Assembly: GCA_029266495.1 (NCBI GenBank)
Contig: JAQSWS010000052.1
Location: forward strand, 18,634 to 82,633
Direction of reading: 5' to 3'
DNA from: Rariglobus sp.
Lineage (GTDB): Bacteria; Verrucomicrobiota; Verrucomicrobiia; Opitutales; Opitutaceae
DNA length: 64,000 bases
The notes below the pieces were generated by a model. It ran no database searches and had not been told where the DNA came from. It saw only the letters and a program-made list of their open reading frames with translations. Below are positions 52,235 through 61,195 of this stretch, in pieces. Position numbers and translations under genes: made by a program. Each line of letters begins with the position of its first letter. Position 1 is the stretch's first letter.

Positions 52235-52773
52235 AGGTGATTTGGTTTTTGGAAATTTGAGGAAAGGATAAGGCTCAGACAACGGTTGCGCCCACATTAT
52301 TCACAAGCGCGACGAACTGCCGGCCGCGATCCTCATAGTTTTTGAACTGGTCGAAACTGGAGAACCCCGGACTCAGCAAAATGTTATCGCCGGCGGAGGC
52401 CATCGCGGCGGCACGGCGCACGGCCTCCTCTAAATTTACGCAGACCGTGTGCGGAAGACCGCTCACGCCCGCAAACATGGCGAGCACGTTGCGCGTCTCG
52501 CCGATCAGGAAGGCGTGCTTCACCTGGGGTGCCAGCCGGCGGACAAAGGAGGCCACGTCGCCGCCCTTCGATTTCCCGCCCGCAATCAGGATGACCGGCG
52601 CGCCGAAGCCGGCGACCGCCGCCTCGACCGCATGAAAATTAGTGGCCTTGGAATCGTTCCACCACGTAACCCCTCCGCGCACGGCGACACGGGCCAGCCG
52701 GTGCTCGCCGAGGCTGAACGACTGGGCCGCGGCATAAAGGGCGGTCTCCCGCAGCCCGTAGCTGCGCCACCAT

Positions 52774-52873
52774 GCGGCCGCGACCGCTCATCGGCTCGTG
52801 GTGTTTTCGCCGGGATTTCCGCCCACGCACCCGTGGACGGCCGAGGCGCGGGCCGCCGGTGCGGTGTGCCTGG
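52774..52873. repeat. Left arm of a perfect 100-bp inverted repeat in murD
   Basis: This arm is the exact reverse complement of 53198-53297, with no mismatch over 100 bases; the flanking bases differ on both sides. Its outer end is the 8-bp palindrome GCGGCCGC. In murD it stands where about 70-80 residues of the central/C-terminal region should be, and reads as an inverted piece of the SPGFPPTHP region, so this is the foreign copy. Confidence 0.95.
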
Positions 52874-53197
52874 ACAGAAAATACTCCTCCATCGTGCCGT
52901 GGCGCTCCAGGTGGTCCTCCGCAAAATTGGTCCAGAGCGCGGCATCGGCCCGAAAATGTCGCAAGGTCTCCGCCTGGAACGAACTGACTTCGCACACCGC
53001 GATCGAGTCGGGTGCGCCCCCGTCGCGATCGGCGACCAGTTGCGAGAACGAATAACCGATGTTGCCCGTGGCGCAGGCATCGCGGTCGACCGAACGCAAC
53101 GCATGGGTGAGAAACTCCGTAAGCGTGGTCTTCCCGTTGGTGCCGGTGATGGCAACAAGCGCGCCGCGCCAGAAGAGCGACGCAAAATCCAGCTCGG

Positions 53198-53297
53198 CCA
53201 GGCACACCGCACCGGCGGCCCGCGCCTCGGCCGTCCACGGGTGCGTGGGCGGAAATCCCGGCGAAAACACCACGAGCCGATGAGCGGTCGCGGCCGC
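53198..53297. repeat. Right arm of the 100-bp inverted repeat (native murD sequence)
   Basis: Read on the minus strand in frame with the middle piece of murD it encodes HRLVVFSPGFPPTHPWTAEA, the expected strand after the first Rossmann domain, so this is the original copy. Its outer end, again GCGGCCGC, coincides with the junction where about 30 MurD residues are missing. The arms are separated by 324 bp. Confidence 0.95.
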
Positions 53298-53444
53298 CCT
53301 TCGCCGCCCAGCTTGGCGACCAGCGTGCGCACGGCCTGCCCGCTCACGCCGCCGCCAAAAATGGCGACGGGATGCGCGAGCAGCGGTTCGATGAATTCGG
53401 GAGTGACGAGGGGCATGGTGGATTAATGCGGGACCCTTACGCCG

Positions 53445-53509
53445 GTGCAGGGCTGGCGCTTGCGCCATGCCTTCCGGCAGACGAGGCACGTCGCAAGCGA
53501 CGGCCCTAC
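53445..53509. repeat. REP-like double hairpin, copy 3
   Basis: It contains perfect hairpins TGGCGC-TT-GCGCCA (53454-53467) and CGTCGC-AA-GCGACG (53489-53502) within outer inverted AGGGC/GCCCT. The sequence is closely similar to copy 2 at 35868-35931. It lies in the 143-bp gap between mraY and murD, a rare long gap in this otherwise tight cluster. Confidence 0.72.
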
Positions 53510-53559
53510 GGGAGACCATCCGGCGCCTGCTGCACTGTGAAGGAATACGTTCATCGTTT

Positions 53560-54672
53560 TCAGCGAAGTTTGAGCGTGCCCAGGCCGGCGAGCGCGCACA
53601 TGAGCGAGATGATCCAGAAACGAAGCACCACCTTCGTCTCCGGCCAGCCGGCTTTTTGAAAATGATGGTGAATCGGTGCCATGCGGAAGAACCGCCGGCC
53701 TTCGCCGTAACGGCGCCGGGTGTATTTGAAAAAGCCCACCTGGATGATGACCGAGACCGCCTCGACGACAAACACGCCGCCGACGATCACGAGGGTGAAC
53801 GGCTGCTGCACCATGAACGCAATCATGCCGATCAACCCGCCCAGCGCGAGCGAGCCCGTGTCTCCCATGAAGAGCTCGGCGGGGTAGGAATTATACCAAA
53901 GGAACGCCATGCCCGCGCCCACCAGGGAGCCGCAGATCACCGCGAGTTCGCCGGTGCCGGGGACGTGGCTGATGAGCAGATACTCGGCGATCTTCACGTT
54001 GCCCGCGGCGTAGGCCATGATGCCGTAGACGAGCGCGACCGTGATGGTGCAACCGATGGCCAGGCCATCCAGACCGTCGGTGAGATTGATGGCGTTGCTG
54101 AAGCCGACGACCCAGAAGAAAACGAGGACGAAGAGCGCCGCGACCGGCATGGCGGTGAACACCGGATATTTGAGAAACGGCACCCAGAGTTCGCGGATTT
54201 TGTCCGCACTCATCGGATGCCAGACCAGGCCGGCGAGGGCCACGATGGTGATGAGCGTCTGCCAGAACATCTTTTCGCGGGATGAGATGCCGTCGCGGTT
54301 TTTCTTCACGACTTTCAGGTAGTCGTCACGCAGTCCCACCGCGGTGAGCGCGGTGTAGACGAAGAGCGCCACGATGATCCAGATGTTGGGCCGCGCCCAG
54401 AGCACCGTGCTGAAAAACACCGACAGAAAAATCAGCAGGCCGCCCATCGTGGGGGTGTTTTTCTTGTCGAATTTCTGCGCGAGCTCCCCGGTGCGGTCGT
54501 CGTCGTAATGCTGGCCGAACTTAAGGGCGCGCAGGCGGGTGATCAGCCACGGGCCGATGACGAAGCCGATGAGCGCCGCGGTTCCCGCCGCCATGAGCGT
54601 GCGGAGCGTGATGAACCGCAGCACACGCAGCGGCCCCCAGATTTCTTCGTAATCGGCGAGATAGCTTAGCAT
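53560..54672 (-). CDS. mraY: Phospho-N-acetylmuramoyl-pentapeptide transferase MraY
   Basis: MraY makes lipid I at the inner membrane. The 370-residue protein has about ten membrane segments and the family motifs KKNTPTMGGLLIFLSV, DDYLKVVKKNRDGIS, FSNAINLTDGLDGLAIG (with the catalytic Asp pair), MGDTGSLALGG and the C-terminal MAPIHHHFQKAGWPE. Length is normal. It starts 4 bp after murF and is followed by a gap carrying a REP-like repeat before murD. Confidence 0.97.
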   Translation of the reverse strand: MLSYLADYEEIWGPLRVLRFITLRTLMAAGTAALIGFVIGPWLITRLRALKFGQHYDDDRTGELAQKFDKKNTPTMGGLLIFLSVFFSTVLWARPNIWIIVALFVYTALTAVGLRDDYLKVVKKNRDGISSREKMFWQTLITIVALAGLVWHPMSADKIRELWVPFLKYPVFTAMPVAALFVLVFFWVVGFSNAINLTDGLDGLAIGCTITVALVYGIMAYAAGNVKIAEYLLISHVPGTGELAVICGSLVGAGMAFLWYNSYPAELFMGDTGSLALGGLIGMIAFMVQQPFTLVIVGGVFVVEAVSVIIQVGFFKYTRRRYGEGRRFFRMAPIHHHFQKAGWPETKVVLRFWIISLMCALAGLGTLKLR

Positions 54673-54676
54673 GGTC

Positions 54677-56077
54677 TCAATGTGCCGCGAGCGCAGCCTC
54701 GTTGCTCAGGATGGTTTCAAGCTGGTAACGGCGGCTGCCCTTGATGAAGACGGCGCCCTTGAACTTTGCCAGTTGCGCACGCACCGGGTCGAGCGAGCCG
54801 ACCACTTCGACTTGCAGCGGGGCGGCGCCGTTTTCGAGCGCCCCCTGCCGCACGGAACCGGCATGGTCCCCGATGATCATGAGGTGATCCTGGCGGCGCA
54901 GGTGAATGGCGCGACCGAGCGCGTGGTGATACATCGCCGACTCGGTGCCAAGTTCCCCCATGCATCCGATCACCAGCAGGCGCGGCTCGGTGTCGGGCGC
55001 GACCGCATAAAATGCATCAAGCGCATCGCCCATGGCGGCGGGATTGGCGTTGTAACAATCGATGTAGAGCAGGCGTCCGTCCTCGCGACGAAGTTCTCCG
55101 CGCAAGGCGGCGGGCTGCCAGCGCTCAAGCCGGTCGCGGATCGTCTCGGCGCGGACGCCGAGGAGCAGCGCGGCGCGGATCGCCAGCGCGGCGTTTTGGG
55201 CCATGCCGTCCGACACGCGGCGCAAAACGAAGTTGAGCGCCTTGCCCGAAACGGAGTCACGCATGGCGACCAGGGTCTCCTCGGCACATTGCATGAGCGT
55301 GAAAAACGTATTGGCCGGCGGCACGTCGGGCGAGAGCGGGAGATCGGCGCGGCCGAGACGCCAGCTGTTGACCTTCAGCGTCCGGAACGCCTCGAACGCC
55401 ATGCAGGCCTGCGGGAACAACGCCGAGCCGCCGGTGTGCACGGCGGAGAGCAGCGCGGCCTTCGCCTTCGCCACGCCTTCAATCCCGCCCAGCTCCTCCA
55501 GGTGTGCGGGAGCGACGAGGGTGATGATCGCGAAGTCCGGCTCGATCATGCCGCCAAGAATCTCCATTTCGCCGGGCGCACTGATGCCGGCCTCGATCAC
55601 GGCAAAGCGGTGGTGCGCGGGATCAAGGCGCGTGAGCGTGAGGGGGACGCCGAGGTGGTTGTTGAGGTTGCCCTCGGTCGCAAGCACCCCGCCCTCTCCG
55701 CCACCGAGCAGGAGTGCGAGCAGGTTTTTCGTCGAGGTCTTGCCGGCGCTGCCGGAAATCGCGATCACCGGGCCTCGAAAGGTGCGGCGGTGTTCACGTG
55801 CGATGGTTTGAAACGCGAGGAGCGGATCGGCCACGACCAGTTGAGGCAGCGCAAGCGCCGGGTCGGCCCGGGAAACCAGCGCGGCGCTCGCCCCGGCGGC
55901 CATCGCGGCGGGGAGAAAATCATGGCCGTCGCGCCGGTCGGTTTTCAGCGCGACGAAGACCTGGCCCTCGCGCAACTGGCGCGTGTCGGCGGTGAAGCCG
56001 GTGAGCGGCGACGCGGGAAGCGACTTCCATTTACCGGAGGTCCAGGCGGCGAGGTTTTCTGGCGAAAAAAGCGGCAC
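54677..56077 (-). CDS. murF: UDP-MurNAc-tripeptide--D-Ala-D-Ala ligase MurF
   Basis: The 466-residue Mur ligase adds D-Ala-D-Ala to the UDP-MurNAc-tripeptide. It has the N-terminal GFTADTRQLREGQVFVAL domain, ATP loop AISGSAGKTSTKNLLA, NLNNHLGVPLTL, EAGISAPGEME, and C-terminal YIDCYNANPAAMGDALDAF. All are typical of MurF. It lies 6 bp after murE and 4 bp before mraY. Confidence 0.95.
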   Translation of the reverse strand: MPLFSPENLAAWTSGKWKSLPASPLTGFTADTRQLREGQVFVALKTDRRDGHDFLPAAMAAGASAALVSRADPALALPQLVVADPLLAFQTIAREHRRTFRGPVIAISGSAGKTSTKNLLALLLGGGEGGVLATEGNLNNHLGVPLTLTRLDPAHHRFAVIEAGISAPGEMEILGGMIEPDFAIITLVAPAHLEELGGIEGVAKAKAALLSAVHTGGSALFPQACMAFEAFRTLKVNSWRLGRADLPLSPDVPPANTFFTLMQCAEETLVAMRDSVSGKALNFVLRRVSDGMAQNAALAIRAALLLGVRAETIRDRLERWQPAALRGELRREDGRLLYIDCYNANPAAMGDALDAFYAVAPDTEPRLLVIGCMGELGTESAMYHHALGRAIHLRRQDHLMIIGDHAGSVRQGALENGAAPLQVEVVGSLDPVRAQLAKFKGAVFIKGSRRYQLETILSNEAALAAH

Positions 56078-56083
56078 GGCAAA

Positions 56084-57691
56084 TCACGCGTGTTGGTTGA
56101 TTTGTTTGATCTCGATCAGTTCGCGCACGACCTGACGGTCGTCGAAGGGACTCACGGTGTCCGCGAACTCCTGATACGTTTCGTGACCCTTGCCGGCGAT
56201 GAGCAGGCAGTCGCCGGGCTTGGCGATGTCGAGCGCAAGGCTGATGGCCCGGCGGCGGTCCTCGATCCAGGTGATCTTGAGCGGGGCGGTCACGCCGGCC
56301 TGCATGTCATTGAAGATCTGTGTGAGCGGTTCGTTGCGCGGGTTGTCGGCGGTGGCGAAGGCAAAGTCGGCGTAGTCCTGCACGGCCTTGACCATCATCG
56401 GGCGCTTGGCGCGGTCGCGGTTGCCGCCGCAGCCGAAAACGACGAGGAGGCGGCCCGGCGTGATCGCGCGGAGCATGCCGAGCGCGTTGCTCAGGGCGTC
56501 GTCGGTGTGCGCGTAATCGACCAGCACGTTGAACGCCTGCCCTTCCTCGATCCGCTCCATGCGGCCGGGAACACCGGCGAAATCGCGCAGGCGCCGGAGG
56601 ATCGCGCGGGGATCGCGGCCCAGGCCCCAGGCGGTCGCGATGGCGGCGAGCAGATTGCTCACGTTGTAGCGGCCGATGAGGGGCGAATCGACGAGCATTT
56701 CGCCCTCGGGCCAGACCAGCTTGAAAGTCGTGTTCTTGAAGTTGAGGGCGACGTCCTCGGCCCGGACCTGCGCGGAGGCGTGCTCGCCATAGCTGACGAC
56801 GCGGGCGGCGGGCACGGCGGCGAGAATCCTGTCCACAAGTTGCGCACCGTGCGGGTCGTCGACGTTCACGATGGCCACCTTGGGCTCGGAGCCGGTGTGG
56901 CCGGTGAAGAGACGGGTCTTCACGTCGAAATAGGCATCCATCGACTTGTGGTAGTCGAGGTGGTCGCGCGTCAGATTGGTGAAGACGGCGGCGCCGAACT
57001 CGAGACCCAGCACGCGCTGCTGGTCGATGCCGTGGGAGCTGACTTCCATCACCGCCTGTTTGCAGCCGGCGTCGCGCATCTGAGCGAGCATGCCAAAAAT
57101 ATCGAGGGACTCGGGGGTGGTCTTGTAGGAAGGGACCGTGCGCGCACCGAGGTCGTAGTTGATCGTTCCGATGAGGCCGACGCGCTGGCCGTCGCTGAGC
57201 AGGTGCTTGATGAGGTGGGTGACGGTGGTCTTGCCGTTGGTGCCGGTGACGCCGATCACCTGAAGGTCGCGGTCGGGAAGCTTGTAGAAACGCCGGGCGA
57301 CGCGGGCGAGCGTGGCGCGGGCGTCGGCGACCTGGATAAACGTGACCTTGGCGGGCGCGGGGGTGGGGATTTTTTGGGTGACCACCGCGACGGCGCCGCG
57401 ATTGATGGCTTCGTCGATGAAGACGGCACCGTCGGCACGGAGGCCGGGAAGGGCAAAAAACAGCGTGCCCGGCACGACGCGGCGGCTGTCCATCACGAGC
57501 CCGGAGATCGGACGGTCGAGCGTGCCTTTGACGGCGATCGCCTCGTTCTCGCTGAGATAATCGGAGAGTTTGGGTGCCATTTTAAAGACGCGGTTGCTGA
57601 CGGGATCGACGGCGCGCCGGACGGAGGCCGCGACGCGCGGTTGTTGAAAAGCGTGAATGAGAGCGTGATTTTGAGTGAGATAGCCGATCAT
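56084..57691 (-). CDS. murE: UDP-MurNAc-L-Ala-D-Glu--meso-DAP ligase MurE
   Basis: The 535-residue ligase has SGLVMDSRRVVPGTLFFAL, ATP loop IGVTGTNGKTTVTHLI, EVSSHGIDQQRVLGLEF, TRDHLDYH, LVDYAHTDDAL and GCGGNRDRAKRP. The substrate motif DNPR (in ATADNPRNEP) predicts meso-diaminopimelate rather than lysine, the Gram-negative wall type. Start 57691 overlaps ftsI by 4 bp (ATGA). An internal ATG at 57580 (MAPKLSDYLSE) looks closer to usual MurE N-termini, so the first 37 residues are uncertain. Confidence 0.95.
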   Translation of the reverse strand: MIGYLTQNHALIHAFQQPRVAASVRRAVDPVSNRVFKMAPKLSDYLSENEAIAVKGTLDRPISGLVMDSRRVVPGTLFFALPGLRADGAVFIDEAINRGAVAVVTQKIPTPAPAKVTFIQVADARATLARVARRFYKLPDRDLQVIGVTGTNGKTTVTHLIKHLLSDGQRVGLIGTINYDLGARTVPSYKTTPESLDIFGMLAQMRDAGCKQAVMEVSSHGIDQQRVLGLEFGAAVFTNLTRDHLDYHKSMDAYFDVKTRLFTGHTGSEPKVAIVNVDDPHGAQLVDRILAAVPAARVVSYGEHASAQVRAEDVALNFKNTTFKLVWPEGEMLVDSPLIGRYNVSNLLAAIATAWGLGRDPRAILRRLRDFAGVPGRMERIEEGQAFNVLVDYAHTDDALSNALGMLRAITPGRLLVVFGCGGNRDRAKRPMMVKAVQDYADFAFATADNPRNEPLTQIFNDMQAGVTAPLKITWIEDRRRAISLALDIAKPGDCLLIAGKGHETYQEFADTVSPFDDRQVVRELIEIKQINQHA

Positions 57692-59544
57692 CGACGGCCT
57701 CCTTCCATGACCAGCAGATTGCGACCCGGTTCGATCACGGGCTTGATATCGAGGTATTGTATAAGTTGCTCGGCGATATGCTTGAAGCTCGGCGCGGCCA
57801 CGACGGAACCGTAGCCGACCCGGCCGTTGGCCGGATGCCCGTCGTCAACAATCACCGTAATCACGACGCGCGGGCGGCTCGCCGGGAAAAACCCCACGAA
57901 GGAGCCCACGTGGTTGCGCTCGGAGTAGCGGCCGTTGATGAGCTTTTGCGAGGTGCCGGTTTTTCCCGCGACCTCGAAGTTGAGAATGGCGGCCATCGGC
58001 GCGGTGCCTTCCTTCGAGGCGACCTTCTGCAACATCATCGCCATCTGCTGGGCGGTGCGGGTCGACAGCACATGACGGCGGACCGAACCGGTGAAATCGT
58101 AGACCACCTCGCCCGACTGGTCGGTGACCTGCCGGATGATCTGGGGGCGCATGAGCATGCCTCCGCTGGCGATCGTCGCCATCGCGTAGTGGATCTGCAT
58201 CGGCGTGGCCGAGATGCTGTAGCCGGCGGGGATGCGGGTGATGTCGATGCCACTCCACTTGTCGACCGGGTTGAGGAACCCGGAGACTTCGCCACCGAAT
58301 GGAAAGCCGGTTTTCTCGCCGAAGCCGAAAGCGCGGGCGTAGTCGTAGAGCTTTTGATCGCCGAGCTTCATGCCGAGCTGGGCGGCGCCGACGTTGCTGG
58401 AGTGGCTGATGATCTCGGAGACGGTGAGCGGGTGGTCGAACGGATGGTCGTCACGCATGAAGCGGCGCGGCTTCCCTTTGTATTCAATGGAATCGATCGA
58501 ACAGTCGAAGCGGGTGGCCGGGGTGACGAGGCCGTCGTTGAGCGCACCGGAGGCCGCGACGATCTTGAACGTGGAGCCAGGGTCGAGGATGTCGGTGATG
58601 GCGACGTTGCGCATCATGCCCATCTCGTCCTTGGAGAGTTCGTTGTATTCGTTGAGGTTGAAGCTCGGATAATTTCCGAGCGCGAGGATGAAGCCGCTGT
58701 GCGGGTCGCTCACGATGACGGAAACCTTGGCGGGGTTGAACTTCTTGACGATCTCCTCGATCTCCTGCTCGACGATGTGCTGAATGGCCGAGTCGATCGA
58801 GAGGCGCACGTTGTAGCCGGCGGTGGCATTGACCTCGCGATTGCGGAACTGGGCCAGTTCGCGGCGCAAACCGTCTTTTTCAGACTCGCGCCAGCCGTCC
58901 TGGCCACGGAGATAAAAATCGGCGAAGGCCTCGACACCGGCGGCCGGTTCGCCGGCCTTGTTGACGAAGCCGATGAGATGGGCGGCGAGCTGGTTGTGCG
59001 GATAGGCGCGCGTGTAGGTGCGGTTGCCGTAGACGCCCTTGATGCCGAGCTTGCCGATCTGGTCGTAGGTGGACTCCTCGACCGTGTCGCTGAGCTTGGC
59101 CCAGCGGATCAGGCGTTCGCCGGAAGGACCGGGTTCCGCGCCGTCGGCCGCGTCGAGGGCCTCGGTTTCGGAAACGGTGGCCAGCGAGGTCGTCGGACGG
59201 GTCTTGGTGGTGAAGATGCGGGTCAGCTCCTTCAGCGGCAGGTTGAGCAGCCGGGCGAGTTCGGGCCACTTGGCTTCGTCGGCTTTCACCAGAGCCTGCG
59301 GATCGACGCCGAGCACGATCAGCGAACGGGAGGTGGCAAGACGGTCGCCCCGGTCATCGACGATGTCACCGCGTTTCGCGGGCTCGACCGTGATCTGGCG
59401 GCGCGCGCGATCCACATAGCTCATCAGGCGGTCGCGTTCGAAGACGTGCAGATCCAGCAACCGCGCACCGATGCAACCGAAGCAGGCGAGAATGCCGGCG
59501 CCGAGAAGGACGATGCGATAGTTGGAGGCGAAACCTTTCGACAT
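57688..59544 (-). CDS. ftsI: Septal peptidoglycan transpeptidase FtsI (PBP3)
   Basis: The 618-residue class B penicillin-binding protein has a short cytoplasmic tail and membrane anchor (about 9-30), then the RGDIVDDRGDRLATS segment of the pedestal domain. The transpeptidase has catalytic Ser324 in DPGSTFKIVAA, the SxN motif SHSSNVG and the KTG motif VAGKTGTSQK. It cross-links septal peptidoglycan with FtsW. It lies 21 bp after ftsL and overlaps murE by 4 bp. Confidence 0.96.
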   Translation of the reverse strand: MSKGFASNYRIVLLGAGILACFGCIGARLLDLHVFERDRLMSYVDRARRQITVEPAKRGDIVDDRGDRLATSRSLIVLGVDPQALVKADEAKWPELARLLNLPLKELTRIFTTKTRPTTSLATVSETEALDAADGAEPGPSGERLIRWAKLSDTVEESTYDQIGKLGIKGVYGNRTYTRAYPHNQLAAHLIGFVNKAGEPAAGVEAFADFYLRGQDGWRESEKDGLRRELAQFRNREVNATAGYNVRLSIDSAIQHIVEQEIEEIVKKFNPAKVSVIVSDPHSGFILALGNYPSFNLNEYNELSKDEMGMMRNVAITDILDPGSTFKIVAASGALNDGLVTPATRFDCSIDSIEYKGKPRRFMRDDHPFDHPLTVSEIISHSSNVGAAQLGMKLGDQKLYDYARAFGFGEKTGFPFGGEVSGFLNPVDKWSGIDITRIPAGYSISATPMQIHYAMATIASGGMLMRPQIIRQVTDQSGEVVYDFTGSVRRHVLSTRTAQQMAMMLQKVASKEGTAPMAAILNFEVAGKTGTSQKLINGRYSERNHVGSFVGFFPASRPRVVITVIVDDGHPANGRVGYGSVVAAPSFKHIAEQLIQYLDIKPVIEPGRNLLVMEGGRR

Positions 59545-59565
59545 GGATGCGGTTGCGGCGGGGGA

Positions 59566-59964
59566 TCAGCGATTGACGAGGCGGAAACGCACGGGGGCGG
59601 CCGTGGCGGCGGCCTCGGCGGCAAAGACCTCGGCGTTGTTGCGCGAGGCCAGGCGGCGCTCGGGTGAGTCGCTCACGCGCACGACCTGCGGCTCCTTGGG
59701 CAGAACGAGACCGAGCTTCCACTCGCTATTGCGACGGGCGAGCACATCGATCGACTGCTCTGCGGTGATCTGGGTGTTGAGCTCGGAAAGATGACGCTCG
59801 GCCTCGACGATGCGCTGCTCGAGCTGCTTCGTGTTGTTGGCCGTAATGGAAATCTGGTGACGCAGCCACACCGTGCCCAGACCGATGGATCCGCTGAAGC
59901 AGATCATGACCAGCGTGTAGACGAGGAGCTGGTTCACGAAGGCGTGGGTGTCTTTTTTGTTCAT
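59566..59964 (-). CDS. ftsL: FtsL-like divisome protein
   Basis: The 132-residue bitopic protein has a short basic N-terminus, a membrane segment (about 12-34, LLVYTLVMICFSGSIGLGTVWL) and a coiled coil (about 38-72, TKQLEQRIVEAERHLSELNTQ). A variable tail follows. Sequence identity among FtsL proteins is low, so the call rests on size, topology and its place between rsmH and ftsI. It would recruit and activate FtsWI with FtsB/FtsQ. Confidence 0.75.
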   Translation of the reverse strand: MNKKDTHAFVNQLLVYTLVMICFSGSIGLGTVWLRHQISITANNTKQLEQRIVEAERHLSELNTQITAEQSIDVLARRNSEWKLGLVLPKEPQVVRVSDSPERRLASRNNAEVFAAEAAATAAPVRFRLVNR

Positions 59965-60015
59965 GGCAGGGAGGCGCGTCGGGCGCGGACAATTTTCAGG
60001 CAGGGGGAGTTGGGT

Positions 60016-60936
60016 TTATAGTTTGCGGAGGGCGCGCAGCTTGGAGGAACGGCTGCGCGGATTGGCGGCGATTTCGTCGTCGGACGGCGTGATCGGGCGT
60101 CGGGAAAGAAGCTCGGCGTGTTTTACGCGCAGGTCTTGGGGACGGTGGTCGTCCTCGCCTTCGGGCAAGCCGGCGAGGCGGCGGAAAAATTGCTTGGCGA
60201 TACGATCCTCGAGCGAATGGAAGCTGATCGCGCAAAGGACGCCGCCGGGCAGAAGCCGGTCGAAGGCGGCGGGCAGCGCACGCTCAATGGCGCCAAGCTC
60301 GTCGTTCACCGCGATGCGGATGCCTTGGAAGGCGCGCGTGGCAGGATGGATCTTCGAAGTGAAGCGATCGCGCGGCGGGATGGCCTCGGAAATCAGCGTG
60401 GCCAGCGAGGTGGTGCGGGCGAGCGCACCGGTTCCGCGGGCGGCAAAAAGAGCGCGCACCACATGGCGCCAGTTTTTTTCCTCACCGTAATCACGGACGG
60501 CGCGCACGAGCATCTCTTCGGTCGCGGTTTCCAACCAGACGGACGCAGGGACGCCGGACCGCGGGTCCATGCGCATGTCGGCAGGGGCGTCGTTGCGGAA
60601 GGAGAAACCACGCTCGGCGTCGTCGAGCTGGAAGGACGAGACCCCGAAATCGAAGAGGATGCCGTCGAACTTATCCACAGGCAGTTCACCAAGCTCCCCA
60701 AAGTCGCGGTCGATCAGCGCGAAGCGGCCCTCGAATTCGAGACGCAGGATCTCGGCGCGAGGCTGCGCGGCGGGATCCCGGTCCAAGGCGAGGACATGGA
60801 GGCCGGGGGCGGCTTCGAGAAGGGCGCGCGTGTGGCCGCCTCCGCCGAAGGTCGCGTCGAGGTAGCGCCCGCCCGGACGCGGGGCGAGAAGCTCAAGTGT
60901 CTCGCGCAGCAAAACGGGTTGGTGGCCGGGCGTCAT
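60016..60936 (-). CDS. rsmH: 16S rRNA (cytosine-1402-N4)-methyltransferase RsmH
   Basis: RsmH methylates C1402 in the ribosomal P site using SAM. The 306-residue protein has [13 protein letters not shown], the SAM loop [65 protein letters not shown] and [17 protein letters not shown]. Start 60936 ([10 protein letters not shown]) fits the family; ATG 60963 is also possible. Longer extension upstream overlaps a small ORF and is not conserved-looking. Confidence 0.95.
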   Translation of the reverse strand: MTPGHQPVLLRETLELLAPRPGGRYLDATFGGGGHTRALLEAAPGLHVLALDRDPAAQPRAEILRLEFEGRFALIDRDFGELGELPVDKFDGILFDFGVSSFQLDDAERGFSFRNDAPADMRMDPRSGVPASVWLETATEEMLVRAVRDYGEEKNWRHVVRALFAARGTGALARTTSLATLISEAIPPRDRFTSKIHPATRAFQGIRIAVNDELGAIERALPAAFDRLLPGGVLCAISFHSLEDRIAKQFFRRLAGLPEGEDDHRPQDLRVKHAELLSRRPITPSDDEIAANPRSRSSKLRALRKL

Positions 60937-60952
60937 GGAAGCAATGGCGGCG

Positions 60953-61192
60953 TCAGGCAGCATGGCGCTCGACGGCGGATGACGGTTGCAACTGCGTGGA
61001 GCGAAAGAGCGGGCCGCGCAGCCAGACCGGCCGGGAAGCTCGGGCAACCGCGAGGTTGCTTTGCTCAAAACGAGCGCGCGCCCGGGTGTCGATGGAGGCC
61101 GGCGCCGACAAGGCATGCCGACGCTGGCGGCGCCCGAGTCGGGCCGGGAGCTCCAGCGGACGGATCGGAAGAAGAGGACGGGAAAGGCGCAT
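60953..61192 (-). CDS. Possible small Arg-rich protein between mraZ and rsmH
   Basis: A 79-codon frame ([20 protein letters not shown] and on) begins 3 bp after the mraZ stop. It ends just inside the alternative rsmH start region, filling an otherwise unexplained 259-bp gap in a compact cluster. The product is very Arg/Leu/Ala-rich and I recognise no family. It could equally be an untranslated leader; GC-rich DNA gives such frames by chance. Confidence 0.3.
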   Translation of the reverse strand: MRLSRPLLPIRPLELPARLGRRQRRHALSAPASIDTRARARFEQSNLAVARASRPVWLRGPLFRSTQLQPSSAVERHAA

Positions 61193-61195
61193 GGC

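Larger units (their letters stand above)
52275..53416 (-). pseudogene. murD: murD, split into three pieces by losses and a 100-bp inverted repeat
   Basis: MurD adds D-Glu to UDP-MurNAc-Ala. Three pieces remain on the minus strand. (1) 53416 to about 53298: MPLVTPEFIEPLLAHPVAIF, then GGGVSGQAVRTLV, the N-terminal nucleotide fold. (2) About 53290 to 52874 in another frame: HRLVVFSPGFPPTHPW, AITGTNGKTTLTEFLTHAL, CATGNIGYSF, CEVSSFQAETLRHF, WTNFAEDHLERHGTMEEYF. (3) From 52773 down: WWRSYGLRETALYAAAQ, GVTWWNDSKATNFHAVE, LIAGGKSKGGD, LLSPGFSSFDQFKNYEDRG. About 30 residues are missing between pieces 1 and 2 and an estimated 70-80 between 2 and 3, where an inverted 100-bp copy sits instead. No functional MurD can be read. 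Confidence 0.85.

Noticed and set aside
52774..53297. The murD inverted repeat as an insertion sequence or transposon
   Set aside because: The 324 bp between the arms is ordinary murD coding sequence, the arms themselves are murD sequence, and there is no target-site duplication or transposase.
54671..57814. Plus-strand open frame of 1047 codons
   Set aside because: It is antisense to murF and murE, which have complete catalytic motifs; long antisense frames are expected in DNA this GC-rich. Its translation is low-complexity and repetitive.
57757..59667. Plus-strand open frame of 636 codons opposite ftsI
   Set aside because: Shadow of ftsI; its long Val/Ala/Gly/Asp runs are the complement of GC-rich coding DNA.
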